Assembly: GCA_963807235.1 (NCBI GenBank)
Contig: CAWEBF010000017.1
Location: 248,001 to 312,000 of the forward strand
DNA: 64,000 bases
Direction of reading: 5' to 3'
Source of the DNA: CAWEBF01 sp963807235
GTDB taxonomy: Bacteria > Acidobacteriota > Vicinamibacteria > Vicinamibacterales > UBA2999
Below, one piece after another: positions 53,604 through 62,922 of the stretch. The translations under genes were made by a program, and so were the position numbers. Under the pieces are notes generated by a model. The model searched no databases. It was not told the origin of the DNA and saw only the letters and a list, made by a program, of their open reading frames with translations. Every line of letters begins with the position of its first letter. The stretch's first letter is position 1.

Positions 53604-54596
53604 TCACTGAACGCTGAAGATGGCGTTGCAGCTTCCGTCGACATCGGCGGCGGTCGTCTTCTCGCCGTTCAGCCCTTTGCGCATCGCCAGCTTGACCTGC
53701 TCCGTGTACGCCCGGTAGGCGTTCTGAGCCGCCTGCGCGAGGCGCGAACCCTTGGGCAGGCTGAACATCTCGGCGAGTTCCCGATCCCACTGGATGACGC
53801 CGATCTCACGCAGGTTGCGGCGGCCTGGCGCGAAATCGTGAATCCCCAGGGCGATTCCCGCCAGAGAGTTCAAGAGGCGGCACTCTTTGAGCACGCGCTG
53901 GCCCTCGAACAGCTGGTCGTTCGACTGAGTGCCTGAACTGGCGGCGCCCATCAGGGGCACGACCACCGACTCGACGCCCGACGCATCCAGCGCGGCGAGG
54001 CATCCGGCGATCCCCTTGCGTAACCGGTCCTGGGCGAGGAGTTCTCGACGGTCAATCGCCCCGCCCGTGGCGAAGTTCGTGGCCACGAGACACACCGTGC
54101 TGGGAAACGCTCCTCCCGACGGCTTGCCCGTACGTCGCAACTGCGCAACGAAGAAATCCGCGCCAATGCCCAGCAGGCCTGAATCGGCGGACGGCGCCCG
54201 TGGCTGTGCCCGGCGCGCGGCGATCTGAGCCTGCAGATCGCGCATGACATCCGGCTGCTTGCGGACGCGCTCGACGAGGACGGCCTGCGTGGCCGGAGAC
54301 GTCGCAGTAATCATGAGCTCCGTATTCGTCGGCACGATGGCCGCGCCGGGCCGGAAGGCGGGTATGTCGAACGCACGCGCGAGATCGCCCGCCGTGAGGT
54401 AGATCTGCAGGGGAACATCGACGCCCTTTGCCGCCTCCACCTCGGCGGTCGAGAAGCTCAACGCGATCGTTTCACCCCGCTTCTGATCGTCGCCGAACAT
54501 GGCCGCGACAGGCCTCTGCTGCGCCACGGCCAGGCCGGAAACGATTGAGAGAAGGCACCAGACCAGAAGCAGGTGCACGCGAGCGTGAGAGGTCAT
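53604..54596 (-). CDS. Exported protein of unknown function, possible macro-domain-like C-terminal part
   Basis: 330 residues with a signal peptide (VWCLLSIVSGLAVAQ). The middle contains VCLVATNFATGG and SVVVPLMGAASSGTQ, reminiscent of the phosphate-binding loops of macro domains (which bind ADP-ribose), but the usual GDIT motif is not visible. Two cysteines and several Arg/Lys-rich helices follow. I do not recognise a family; the macro suggestion is weak. The stop abuts a heptamer array. Confidence 0.55.
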   Translation of the reverse strand: MTSHARVHLLLVWCLLSIVSGLAVAQQRPVAAMFGDDQKRGETIALSFSTAEVEAAKGVDVPLQIYLTAGDLARAFDIPAFRPGAAIVPTNTELMITATSPATQAVLVERVRKQPDVMRDLQAQIAARRAQPRAPSADSGLLGIGADFFVAQLRRTGKPSGGAFPSTVCLVATNFATGGAIDRRELLAQDRLRKGIAGCLAALDASGVESVVVPLMGAASSGTQSNDQLFEGQRVLKECRLLNSLAGIALGIHDFAPGRRNLREIGVIQWDRELAEMFSLPKGSRLAQAAQNAYRAYTEQVKLAMRKGLNGEKTTAADVDGSCNAIFSVQ

Positions 54597-54679
54597 TCGT
54601 TCTCCTCGTATGTATGCGCAGCCTGAGAATACGCGGCCCGGCCCGCCAAGACAATTGACGTCAGGCTACGCCCGCCGCC

Positions 54680-55489
54680 TCAGTGCGTCATGGCGTACAA
54701 CAGCACGTTGATGGCGACGCGGTAGCCATCCACCGAGAACTGCCGGAAGTATTCCGGATCCTCGCCCTCGCGCTCCCAGGAATCGCTCACGTCGGTGTTG
54801 TGGGTCATCAACACCATCGCCCGGCCGCGCGAATCGGCAATCACCCGGGTGTGCACGGTGTCGCTGTCCGCGCCGCGCTCCGACGTGCGGCCGGCGAGAA
54901 AGGTGCCGATTCCGGGAATCTGCGGCACGGCGTCCAGATCGAACAGCATGTGGAACATCGGATGGTCGCGCGGCACGTCGACGATCGGGTACTCGGTCGC
55001 AGGAAACACTTTCCGGATCTCACTCTCCCAAACCTGCCAGGCATAGGAGCCCCAGAAGTCGTCCACCCAGAGAAAGCCGCCCTTCAGCAGGTAGGTCCTC
55101 AAGGCGACCGCGTCCTCCCTGGTGAACAGCAACCTGCCCACCTCCTGCATGATGATGACCGGGCACTGAAGCAGCTCCTCGCTCGTGAGCTGCACGATGA
55201 GATGGTTCGGCTGCCCTGCGCTGTCGAAGCTGACGCGCGTCTTGGTCAACTCAGACAGCCGAATCGACAGGTCGATGTCCGCCAGCGGGTAGTCCGTGAG
55301 CCAGCTCCCGCCGTCGCCGCGCGGATTGGGCCGATAGACGGCGCGGCAGTAGTGGAACTGTCCGTCGAAGCTGTCGGGACGCGCGAGACGCGCTTCGAGG
55401 CTGTTGCGGCCGAACTGCGCCGACGCGAAGCTGGCGAGGCAAAGCGAGATGGCCGCCGCAGCCGCCAGGATCCGGCGGACTCCGCGCAT
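54680..55489 (-). CDS. DUF4159 exported protein
   Basis: 269 residues, signal peptide, then the DUF4159 fold: FHYCRAVYRPNPRG, YPLADIDLSIRLSELT, LLKGGFLWVDDFWG, WESEIRKVFP and a closing NVLLYAM. The fold is thought to be flavodoxin-like/ThuA-like glutamine amidotransferase in shape; activity is unknown. Two bases upstream ends the sugar dehydrogenase gene, so both are probably co-transcribed. Confidence 0.82.
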   Translation of the reverse strand: MRGVRRILAAAAAISLCLASFASAQFGRNSLEARLARPDSFDGQFHYCRAVYRPNPRGDGGSWLTDYPLADIDLSIRLSELTKTRVSFDSAGQPNHLIVQLTSEELLQCPVIIMQEVGRLLFTREDAVALRTYLLKGGFLWVDDFWGSYAWQVWESEIRKVFPATEYPIVDVPRDHPMFHMLFDLDAVPQIPGIGTFLAGRTSERGADSDTVHTRVIADSRGRAMVLMTHNTDVSDSWEREGEDPEYFRQFSVDGYRVAINVLLYAMTH

Positions 55490-55491
55490 TG

Positions 55492-56755
55492 TCAGCGCGG
55501 CGGCCGCGCGAGACGACCGCTCTTCTCTATCTGCTTGGTCGCCGACGGCTCGATGCGCAGCACGCCGCCGTTGTCGTGATCGACCAGAACGTAAAGCAGT
55601 TCATCGGGCCCCTGCCGCACGTCGCGGATGCGCATCTGCAGTGGAACGAGCAGCGACTCACGGCGCAACTCCTCCAGCTTGTCGTTGACCAGAATCCGCT
55701 CCAGCCGGCCGGTACCAGGAATCTCTCCGGTCCGCTGTCCGCCCACGAAGACGTCGCCCTTCCACTTCGGCAGCTTGTCGCCGGTGTAGAACGTCATGCC
55801 CGACAAGGAGATCGACGGCATCCAGTAGACCACTGGCGGCTCGAACCCATCCTTGGTGAACGAGGGTGACTGCCAGGGGCCCGGGTACGTGCGTCCCAGG
55901 CTCACGAGCGGCCAGCCATAGTTGGCGCCCGGCTTCAGGACGTTGATCTTGTCGCCGCCGTTCGGACCCATCTCGTGCTGCCACATCTGGCCGCTGGTGG
56001 GATGAGCGCCGAGCCCCAGCGAGTTGCGGTGGCCCAACGTGTAGACCTCCGGCTTGTGGCCGGCGCGGCCAGCGAAGGGGTTGTCGGGTGGAGCGGTGCC
56101 GTCGTCATTCAGCCGCAGGACCTTGCCCGCGTAGGTGTTCGGATCCTGTGAGCTGCTGCCGTTGCCGCCGCTCGGCGTCGTCATGTACAGCTTGCCGTCG
56201 CGGCCAAAGGCGAGACGCGACGGGCCGCTAACGCCCGTACCCGCGCTGAAAATGTCGCTGAGCCCGGTAATCGCCGATCCGTCGAAGCGCCCGCGCGCGA
56301 CGGTCAAGACCGACTGCCTTTCACCCGCCCCAGGCTTCAGGTACGGTGAAGTACACCAGCTGGTTGCTGGCGAACTGCGGATGCAGCACGACGTCCATCA
56401 ACCCGGATCGGCCCTGTGGCCGAACCGCCGGAGTGCCGGGAATCGGCTTCGGGTCGAGCACGCCTTTGCGGATGATTCGGAGGCGTCCTTCCCTCTCCGT
56501 CACCAGCAGACTCCCGTCCGGAAGGAACGCAAGGCTCCACGGGTTCACCAGTCCGCGCGCGATGGGGACGACGCGTATCCGCATGACCTCCGCGGTGTCG
56601 TACTCGATCGGCTCGGACGGGATCGGCTGGGGCTCGAATCCCGCTGGCGCGATCGGCTGGTCCCCTTCGAAGGGAACCGCCTGTTGAGCCAGGCCGGACG
56701 AGGCCGCGGCCAGTGTGCAGACGGCGACAAGACAGAGAAGCCAGGAAAGGCGCAT
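55492..56755 (-). CDS. PQQ-dependent soluble sugar dehydrogenase (sorbosone/glucose type), frameshifted
   Basis: About 420 residues after repair. Signal peptide, then a six-bladed propeller of the GDH-B family: GLVNPWSLAFLPDGSLLVTER, LMDVVLHPQF, RLAFGRDGKLYM, LGHRNSLGLG, HEMGPNGGDKIN, and LYVLVDHDNGGVLRI. At 56344 one extra base (ACC-G-TACCTGAAG) stops the frame at 56321; removing it yields YLKPGAGERQSVLT and links both parts. Oxidises aldoses in the periplasm if PQQ is available. Confidence 0.85.
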
Positions 56756-56768
56756 GGTCGAATTACCT

Positions 56769-56798
56769 CGTTGGTCGTTAGTGTAGTCGTTAGTCGCC
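56769..56798. repeat. Heptanucleotide array (CGTTRGT), with a 3-bp interruption
   Basis: cgttggt, cgttagt, gta, gtcgtta, gtcgccg; five bases from the stop of the 2OG oxygenase gene. Same unit as at 53571 and 59898. Confidence 0.75.
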
Positions 56799-56803
56799 GG
56801 GCG

Positions 56804-57793
56804 TCAGGCGGTGCGGCGTTTGCCGCCAGACCAGCGTTCGCGACGCTCGTCGCTCATCTGCGCGAGCATCTGCTTGATGCCCTGCCGGTCGGGTCCGAGC
56901 CTGAACTGGTACACATACCGCTCCAGATCGGCGGGACTGGCATCCGCGGGAATGGACGCACCGTGCGCGCCGGCGGAATTGAGGAACGCCAGCATCGAAT
57001 TGGCCTTGAAGGGCACCGACCGCACCAGTTCGCACCGCGACTCGTCCACGTAGAACGGCTTGTCGTTGGGCGCCTCTTCGTCGCCGCGCACCCGATAGAG
57101 TTGCGTGCCGAAGCTCTCGTTGTCCCCGGGTTTCGCCAGATAGACAAGGCCGGTGACGAAGCCCCACTTCGGATCACGATGGGGCGCGATCACATATCCG
57201 GGCCGCCGCAGCATGATGCGCCCGTCCGAGGTGTGCATCTGCCAGTCCAACCCCTCCAGCTCACCGCAGGCGCTCTTGATGAAATCCTGGATCACGCTGT
57301 CGAACTTGAGCGCCAGGGCATCGTGCAGCATCTCGCCGACGATGTGCCTTGAGATGAAATCCCAGACACGGCGGGAGTAGATCGGACCCTTTCCGAAGGG
57401 CACGACCATGCGCTGCCTGGACACGTCACGGTCGGCGAAGAACACCGCGGGCGGTAGGGCTGCCAGCATCAACTGGTACACGTCGGACGGCAGCCAGTTG
57501 TCGACGACGATGTGGGGAAACGGACTCGTGTCCAGCTGGGCTTTCGCCACGGCCCGCGACACATGGGTCTCGATACGGGCGCGATCGAGCTGGGCGTCGA
57601 GGCGCGCGAGCTCGTCCTGCATTTCCCAGTCGAGGCGCGCCGCGGTTTCGAGCTGCTCGGTACGGACGAGCAGCTCATCGACCTGCGCACGCAGCCGGTG
57701 GGTGGAGTCAGCCAGCTGATCAACCCGCACGACGGTGCCGCGCCATGTCTGCGGATTGAAATACCTTGCCGCTCTCAGCAGTCGGGTGAACAC
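56804..57793 (-). CDS. 2-oxoglutarate/Fe(II) oxygenase-like protein with N-terminal coiled coil
   Basis: 329 residues. An N-terminal coiled-coil stretch (ELLVRTEQLETAARL ... RLDAQLDRARIE) precedes a prolyl-4-hydroxylase-like jelly roll: iron ligands H and D in IAPHRDP, distal H in SAGAHGAS and an Arg further on for 2-oxoglutarate. Hydroxylation of a sugar, lipid or amino acid side chain is possible. No partner gene is evident. Confidence 0.72.
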   Translation of the reverse strand: MFTRLLRAARYFNPQTWRGTVVRVDQLADSTHRLRAQVDELLVRTEQLETAARLDWEMQDELARLDAQLDRARIETHVSRAVAKAQLDTSPFPHIVVDNWLPSDVYQLMLAALPPAVFFADRDVSRQRMVVPFGKGPIYSRRVWDFISRHIVGEMLHDALALKFDSVIQDFIKSACGELEGLDWQMHTSDGRIMLRRPGYVIAPHRDPKWGFVTGLVYLAKPGDNESFGTQLYRVRGDEEAPNDKPFYVDESRCELVRSVPFKANSMLAFLNSAGAHGASIPADASPADLERYVYQFRLGPDRQGIKQMLAQMSDERRERWSGGKRRTA

Positions 57794-57850
57794 TGGACCG
57801 ATACGCGACTTTACTACAGGCTCCAGAACGAGCTGAACCTTCGGACGTGC

Positions 57851-58760
57851 TCAGCGCGCCTCTTCGGCGCGAGCGCCGGAGAGGATGCCTCGCAGGCCGT
57901 AGTTGCCCTCGTGGCACCCGACCTCGTAGAGGTCGCCGTCGGCCTTGCGCAAGCCGTTCTCGATCGACCACGAGCGCGAGAACGTCGCCGGATCGGTGAC
58001 CGTCAGGCGGTACTCGATCGTGTCGGCGTCGATGCGCGTAAACCGCTCGACCAGGTGAATCTGCCGCGTGGCGCCTCTAAACAGCTTCTTGTCGTTGAAG
58101 TTCGTGGTCTCGACGACCAGCGTCTGACCCTCCCATCGCCCTCGAGAGTCACCGATGTAAGCCTGGACGCCCGCGGCCGAGCCCGGGTCGCCGGTCAAGC
58201 GGAATGACACGGGCTTCATGCATCATCTCGGTCAGGATGGCGACGTAGCCCGGCGCCTGAACGATCTGGTGCACGTTGTTGTAGAAGGGATTGGGCGCCA
58301 GCAGGCCGTCGGTCGTGATGCATCGCTCGGTTAGCGCGCGATCCTCCGGCCTGTTCGCGGGCAGCGGCGGGCCGAGTTTCGGCGTCGCGTCCCATCGCTT
58401 CCGGCCCTCCGGCGTATACGGGACCTTCCCGTCCGGCGGGTCCACCACCAGCGACGTCGCCCGGCTTGGAGCGACCTTCCCTTTCGCCGTTTCCAGCCAG
58501 ATGCCGTTCAGCTCGCCGCTGAGCGGCACGTCCTCGGCAAAATTCGTTAACAGGCGATCGAGCGAGGTCTTTTCGAACTCCGCCGCTTCCGCCGCGGTGA
58601 GCGTGCTCTTGCCCTTGAGCGCGTCCGGACGTTCGAGCGGCACCGGGTTCTGGTTGCTCCAGACGCCTTGAATGTCCGGATCCCCCCACGGCGTTCTGTT
58701 CTGCGCCTCCAGCGAAGCGCTGATGCAGAAGAGCAATGCGAGCAATACAGTTCCGCGCAT
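57851..58760 (-). CDS. Exported acidobacterial protein of unknown function, frameshifted
   Basis: About 303 residues after repair. ATG at 58760 has AGGAG upstream and begins a signal peptide; the mature N-terminus RTPWGDPDIQGVWSNQN is a sequence I recognise from many secreted acidobacterial proteins without a function. The frame changes near 58205: TEMMHEARVIPLD ends one phase and GSAAGVQAYIGDSRGRWEG continues in another. The second part contains TLVVETTNFND and YRLTVTDPATF. Confidence 0.7.
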
Positions 58761-58780
58761 GATCGTCAACTCCTAGTAAG

Positions 58781-58810
58781 GCCCGGGGCCTGGAGCCCGG
58801 AGCCTGGAGC
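58781..58810. repeat. Heptanucleotide array (GCCYGGA, complement of the GGCTCCR type)
   Basis: gcccggg, gcctgga, gcccgga, gcctgga, gcc; it touches the TAG stop (58812-58814) of the minus-strand amidohydrolase gene. Confidence 0.8.
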
Positions 58811-58811
58811 C

Positions 58812-59891
58812 CTACGTAATTCGCAGAAGCCTCGTCAGATTTCCACCGAGGATGGCTTCTTTCTCCGCATCGCTCAGAAACGAGGCGTTGAGTACCAGAT
58901 CCACCGTCACCGGCCAGTTGAACGGCACGTCCGTGCCGTAGACCACCTGGCTGACTCCGACCTCCGCCACCAGGTGGCGGAGCCCCTCCTCGGAGAACAC
59001 CATCGTGTCCACCAGCAGCTCACGCTTGAAGTAGTCCCGCGGGCGCTTCTTGTTCGCGCAGTTGGCGTTCGCGCGCACGTCGCAGGCCACGTCGGTGCGG
59101 CCGAGATACGACGGCAGGTAGCCGCCGGCGTGCGCGCCGCAGACGCGCAGCCCGGGGTGCCGGTCCAGGGTGCCGTCGAAGATCAGGCGCGACAGGAAGT
59201 AGGTGGTCTCGAGCGGGTTGCCGATGATGTTGCCCAGGTCGCCCCGGCCGCCCAGCGCGCCCTCCTTGATGATGTTCTCCGACCCATTGGGGTGCATGAA
59301 CACGATCGCGCCGAGCTCGGCGGCCTTGGCCCAGAACGGGTCGTACTTCGGCCCCGACACGTCCTCGCCGTTCACGTGCCCCCCGATCGTCACACCACGC
59401 AGGCCGAGGCGCTTAACGCCGTCCTCGAGCTGTTGCGCCGCCAGGTCGGGGAACTGCAGCGCCACGGACGTCATCGCCACGAAGCGATCCGGATGCGCCG
59501 ACACCCACTTGGCCAGCCCCTCGTTCTGCGCCTTGACGATCGCCGTCGCGAGGGCGCGATCGGCGCCGTACCACCAGTAGCCGTTGATGCTCAGGGCCTG
59601 CATGTCCACGCCCTGGCCGTCCATCGTGGCCAGCCGCGCGGGCCCCAGGATGTTGTTTCCACCGCCCGCGGCGGCCTTGGCAAAGGGCGACGCCTTCACC
59701 ACCTCGGCGACCTCGGGGATCACGCAGTGCGCGTGCACGTCGATGACCTTGATGCGCTTGCCGCCGATCGAGACCTGCCGCCGCGCGGGCGTCGCCGGCG
59801 CCTGACCGCTCGCAAGTCCGCCGAAGGCATACATGCCAGCCGCCGCGCCGGCCACCGTGCGAACGAAGCGTCGTCTGTTTGTCATCATCAA
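58812..59891 (-). CDS. Exported amidohydrolase (ACMSD/Amidohydrolase_2-like)
   Basis: 359 residues with a twin-arginine-type signal (NRRRFVRTVAG). TIM-barrel metal sites: DVHAHCV, FMHPNG, GAHAGGYL and YGTDVPF. The family includes 2-amino-3-carboxymuconate semialdehyde decarboxylase and gamma-resorcylate decarboxylase, so a (non-oxidative) decarboxylase or hydrolase of aromatic-derived acids is likely. Export by Tat suggests folding with metal in the cytoplasm. Confidence 0.82.
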   Translation of the reverse strand: MMMTNRRRFVRTVAGAAAGMYAFGGLASGQAPATPARRQVSIGGKRIKVIDVHAHCVIPEVAEVVKASPFAKAAAGGGNNILGPARLATMDGQGVDMQALSINGYWWYGADRALATAIVKAQNEGLAKWVSAHPDRFVAMTSVALQFPDLAAQQLEDGVKRLGLRGVTIGGHVNGEDVSGPKYDPFWAKAAELGAIVFMHPNGSENIIKEGALGGRGDLGNIIGNPLETTYFLSRLIFDGTLDRHPGLRVCGAHAGGYLPSYLGRTDVACDVRANANCANKKRPRDYFKRELLVDTMVFSEEGLRHLVAEVGVSQVVYGTDVPFNWPVTVDLVLNASFLSDAEKEAILGGNLTRLLRIT

Positions 59892-59897
59892 GCCCTT

Positions 59898-59921
59898 ACG
59901 ACCAACGACTAACGACTAACT
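59898..59921. repeat. Heptanucleotide array (ACGACYA) overlapping a stop codon
   Basis: acgacca, acgacta, acgacta, act; overlaps the TAG stop (59920-59922) of the minus-strand amidohydrolase and is the complement type of the GTCGTTR unit at 53571. Confidence 0.8.
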
Positions 59922-61581
59922 AACGAGCTTCATAAGCTATGCGGCCCCCGACCATCGTCAACACGGGGGCCACGTTCTTGATCTCATCCTCGGGCACCGT
60001 CAGGTAGTCGCGATCGAGCACCAGGAGATCGGCCAGCTTGCCAGCCTCGAGCGATCCGAGGTTCTTCTCCTGGAACACGAACCACGCGTTACGGCGCGTG
60101 TGCGCGACGAGCGCGTCCTCGCGGCTGATCGGCTGGCGAAGCACCTTCTGCCCACCCACCATCTTGCCCGTGACGGCCCACCACAACGTCGTGAACGGCA
60201 GGATCTGGTTCGCGCGGGCGCCGTCGCTGCCCAGGCCCCACGTCACACCGCTTTCCTGGATGGTCTTGAGCGGCGCCATGTCCAGCGCAGCGTCGCCGAA
60301 CACGCGGCGATTGATGCCGCCGTTGATAACTGCCCAGGGATGGACGGCGGCAGCCAGGCCCAGCCGCTTCATCCGCTGCAGCTGCGCCGCGGTCGGCTGG
60401 TTCAAGTGCGCCAGGGTCCAGCGCAGGTCGCTGATCGGATGCTGGCGGCTTACCGCCTCGATCTGATCCAGGAAGGCGTCGATCGTGTCCGTCAGGTTGG
60501 CGTGAACGTGCAGAGGCAGCCGCGCGGCCGCAATCTCGGTGACGATGCGCCGCCACTGCGCCAGCTGATCGGGCTGCGGGTTCGAGCGCGAGATGAACAT
60601 CGGGTCGTGCAACGGTCCGTAAACGCTCTCGCCCCAGGTCACGTAGTTGATGTCGCTGTCGCCCTGGAACAGCTTCATCGAGCGCACGGCAGCAAGAGAC
60701 GACTCGACCTGCTGGGGGCTGCCAGCAGCCGCGCCGGTGATGCAGAACACGCGCACGTTGAGTGCGCGTTCTCCTGACAACTTGCGGAACACCGGCAGGA
60801 TATCCGGCTCGCATCCCGCGCTACCGAAGGCTGTCAGTCCGAACTTGTTCAGGTCGCGAATCATCTGGCGCGTGCTGGCCTCGAGCGCCTCGCCCGTCGC
60901 CACCGGAAGCCGCGCGGCAAGGCCCCTGATGCCGGCTTCCTCGATCACGCCTGTCGGCCTGCCCGACGCATCCTTCAACGCCCACTCGGGGCTACGTTCG
61001 GTGATCCCCAGCACCTCCACAGCGCGGCTGTTCAGGTACGAGGCGTAGTAGGACGCCTGAAGCAGGACCGGGTTGGCTGGTGCGACCCGGTCGAGCTCGT
61101 CGCGCGTCAGCGGCCGGGAGTCGTCGGCAAACTGATCCACCGCCCATCCGCCTAGGTTGTAGATCCATTCACCAGCCGGCGTCGTCTTGACGCGGGCGCG
61201 CAGGAGATCCAGCGCCTGCTTCCGCGTGCCGACGCCGTCCCAGCGCACTTCCTTGTCCCAGGTCGCGGCGGCGCGCACCAGGTGCATGTGGTTGTCGATG
61301 AGCCCAGGAATCACGGTGCGGCCGCGCAGGTCGATTCGGCGCGTCGACGGGCTGGACAGTTGGATGATCTCGCTGTTGCTGCCGACGCGCATGATGCGGT
61401 CGCCCTCGATCGCCACGGCCTGCGCAATCGAGAAGCGATCGTCGACTGTGACCACCTTGCCGTTGGTCAGGATGACGTCGGCGCCGCTCGGACGCGCAGG
61501 CGGCGGTTCCTGCGCTGCAAGCCACGCGATCGCGCCAGTCGCGACGAGGAGCGCCGCCGCCGTGACGCGTCTCCGGTTCAT
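59920..61581 (-). CDS. Exported YtcJ-like amidohydrolase
   Basis: 553 residues; ATG at 61581 with GGTAGGTG upstream, signal peptide up to LAAQ. Amidohydrolase_3/YtcJ signatures: VILTNGKVVTVDD, PGLIDNHMHLV with metal histidines, LPLHVHANLTDT and WGLGSDG, closing with LADLLVLDRDYL. Hydrolyses amide or related bonds of unknown small molecules outside the cytoplasm. Seven bases after the beta-propeller gene, so the two form an operon. Confidence 0.83.
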   Translation of the reverse strand: MNRRRVTAAALLVATGAIAWLAAQEPPPARPSGADVILTNGKVVTVDDRFSIAQAVAIEGDRIMRVGSNSEIIQLSSPSTRRIDLRGRTVIPGLIDNHMHLVRAAATWDKEVRWDGVGTRKQALDLLRARVKTTPAGEWIYNLGGWAVDQFADDSRPLTRDELDRVAPANPVLLQASYYASYLNSRAVEVLGITERSPEWALKDASGRPTGVIEEAGIRGLAARLPVATGEALEASTRQMIRDLNKFGLTAFGSAGCEPDILPVFRKLSGERALNVRVFCITGAAAGSPQQVESSLAAVRSMKLFQGDSDINYVTWGESVYGPLHDPMFISRSNPQPDQLAQWRRIVTEIAAARLPLHVHANLTDTIDAFLDQIEAVSRQHPISDLRWTLAHLNQPTAAQLQRMKRLGLAAAVHPWAVINGGINRRVFGDAALDMAPLKTIQESGVTWGLGSDGARANQILPFTTLWWAVTGKMVGGQKVLRQPISREDALVAHTRRNAWFVFQEKNLGSLEAGKLADLLVLDRDYLTVPEDEIKNVAPVLTMVGGRIAYEAR

Positions 61582-61587
61582 GGGCAC

Positions 61588-62904
61588 CTACCCTTCGTAC
61601 TGGAGAACGTGGACGCCCGAGTTCCAGTCGCTCGTGTAGATCAGCCCCTCGGGCGTCACGTAGACGTCGGCGGACTTGGCCGCAAGCGACACGTTGGGCC
61701 GCGGATCGGTCAACTTCGCTGGTGTCGGCGGCACCCACGACGCGATCTCCTTCGGTGCCTGGGCATCCTTGATGTCGAACACGCGCACGCCGGCGTTGTT
61801 GTAAGTGGCGAAGATCGTGTCCTCGCTGCGAAAGCTGCCCGGGCGGTTCTCGTGCAGGTTGTGCGGGCCGAAGGTGCCGACCGCGCAGTAGTCGCGATCC
61901 TGAGGCGTCGGCAGGTTGGCGATGGTCACCGGCTTCTCCGGCGTCCGCATGTCCACAATACGGGTGTTGAACGTGCCCTTGGCACACTTCTCGGCATTGG
62001 CCTCGTCGGCAACCACGATCAGATTGCGCCCAGGCAACGGCAGCGCGGTATGGGTGCCGCCCGGTTCGGGAGGCGACCAGTTGACGTGCGAGATCAGCTT
62101 GGGACTGCGCGGATCGCTGAGGTCGTGAATCGTCAGGCCGCCGTCACGCCATGCGCCGTAGCCACGCGTGCCGGATGTCAGCATGTGGTGCAGCGCCAGC
62201 CGCTTCCCCGCCGGCATCGTGGACTTCTCCCCGGCCGCGCGGTTCATGCCCGGCATCCACCAGCGCGCCACGATCTCGGGCTTGGTGATCGTCTGCAGGT
62301 CCACGATCACAAGGATGTGGTCCAGGAAGCCGTCGAAGTGCGCCGCAACGTAGGCGTAGCGCCCGCCGGGCCACCACAGCCGGTTGATGCCGAGACCCGG
62401 CATCTCCAGGAAGGCGATCTCCTTCATCTCGGGTGGCTTCGACAGATCGTGAATGCTCAGGCCCGAGCGGAACTTCTTGCGGTTGGTGATGCTGTCGGCC
62501 AGCGAGTTCTCGAAGTAGCCGCGCAGGTTGTCATAGGACTGCATGGCGACGATGTTGGCGCCGTTGGCCAGCAGCATCATGTCGTCGGCGACCTGCAGGT
62601 GGTGTGTGCGCGTGAAATCGCCGCCGGTGAAGAAGCCGACCGGCTTCAGCCGCCGCGGGTCGTTGGCGTCGAGGATCGTCAGGCCGTTGCTGAACATGTG
62701 GCCGACGTACAGATGCCGGCGGTTCAGCATGATCTGCACGCTGTCTGTCTTGCCGCCCAGATCGCTATACGAGAGGTGCCGGATACGGCGGCCGATGCCC
62801 TCCGGCGGCACCGGCGTTTCGCGCGCCGGCCGCGCCTGCAGCAGCGGCGCGGCCGCCAGGCCGGCCAGCGCCTTGAGGTGTTCCCGCCGTGTGGACCTGC
62901 TCAT
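61588..62904 (-). CDS. LVIVD-repeat beta-propeller protein
   Basis: 438 residues with a Tat-like N-terminus (STRREHLKALAG). Repeats of the LVIVD/seven-bladed type: HLYVGHMFSNGLTILDAND, LVIVDLQTITKPEIV, GLTIHDLSDPRSPKLISH, VRVFDIKDAQAPKEIAS and VYVTPEGLIYTSDW. Likely a binding or scaffolding propeller in the envelope. Precedes the YtcJ-like gene in one operon. Confidence 0.78.
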   Translation of the reverse strand: MSRSTRREHLKALAGLAAAPLLQARPARETPVPPEGIGRRIRHLSYSDLGGKTDSVQIMLNRRHLYVGHMFSNGLTILDANDPRRLKPVGFFTGGDFTRTHHLQVADDMMLLANGANIVAMQSYDNLRGYFENSLADSITNRKKFRSGLSIHDLSKPPEMKEIAFLEMPGLGINRLWWPGGRYAYVAAHFDGFLDHILVIVDLQTITKPEIVARWWMPGMNRAAGEKSTMPAGKRLALHHMLTSGTRGYGAWRDGGLTIHDLSDPRSPKLISHVNWSPPEPGGTHTALPLPGRNLIVVADEANAEKCAKGTFNTRIVDMRTPEKPVTIANLPTPQDRDYCAVGTFGPHNLHENRPGSFRSEDTIFATYNNAGVRVFDIKDAQAPKEIASWVPPTPAKLTDPRPNVSLAAKSADVYVTPEGLIYTSDWNSGVHVLQYEG

Positions 62905-62922
62905 GGTGTGTCGGCCTCCGTA

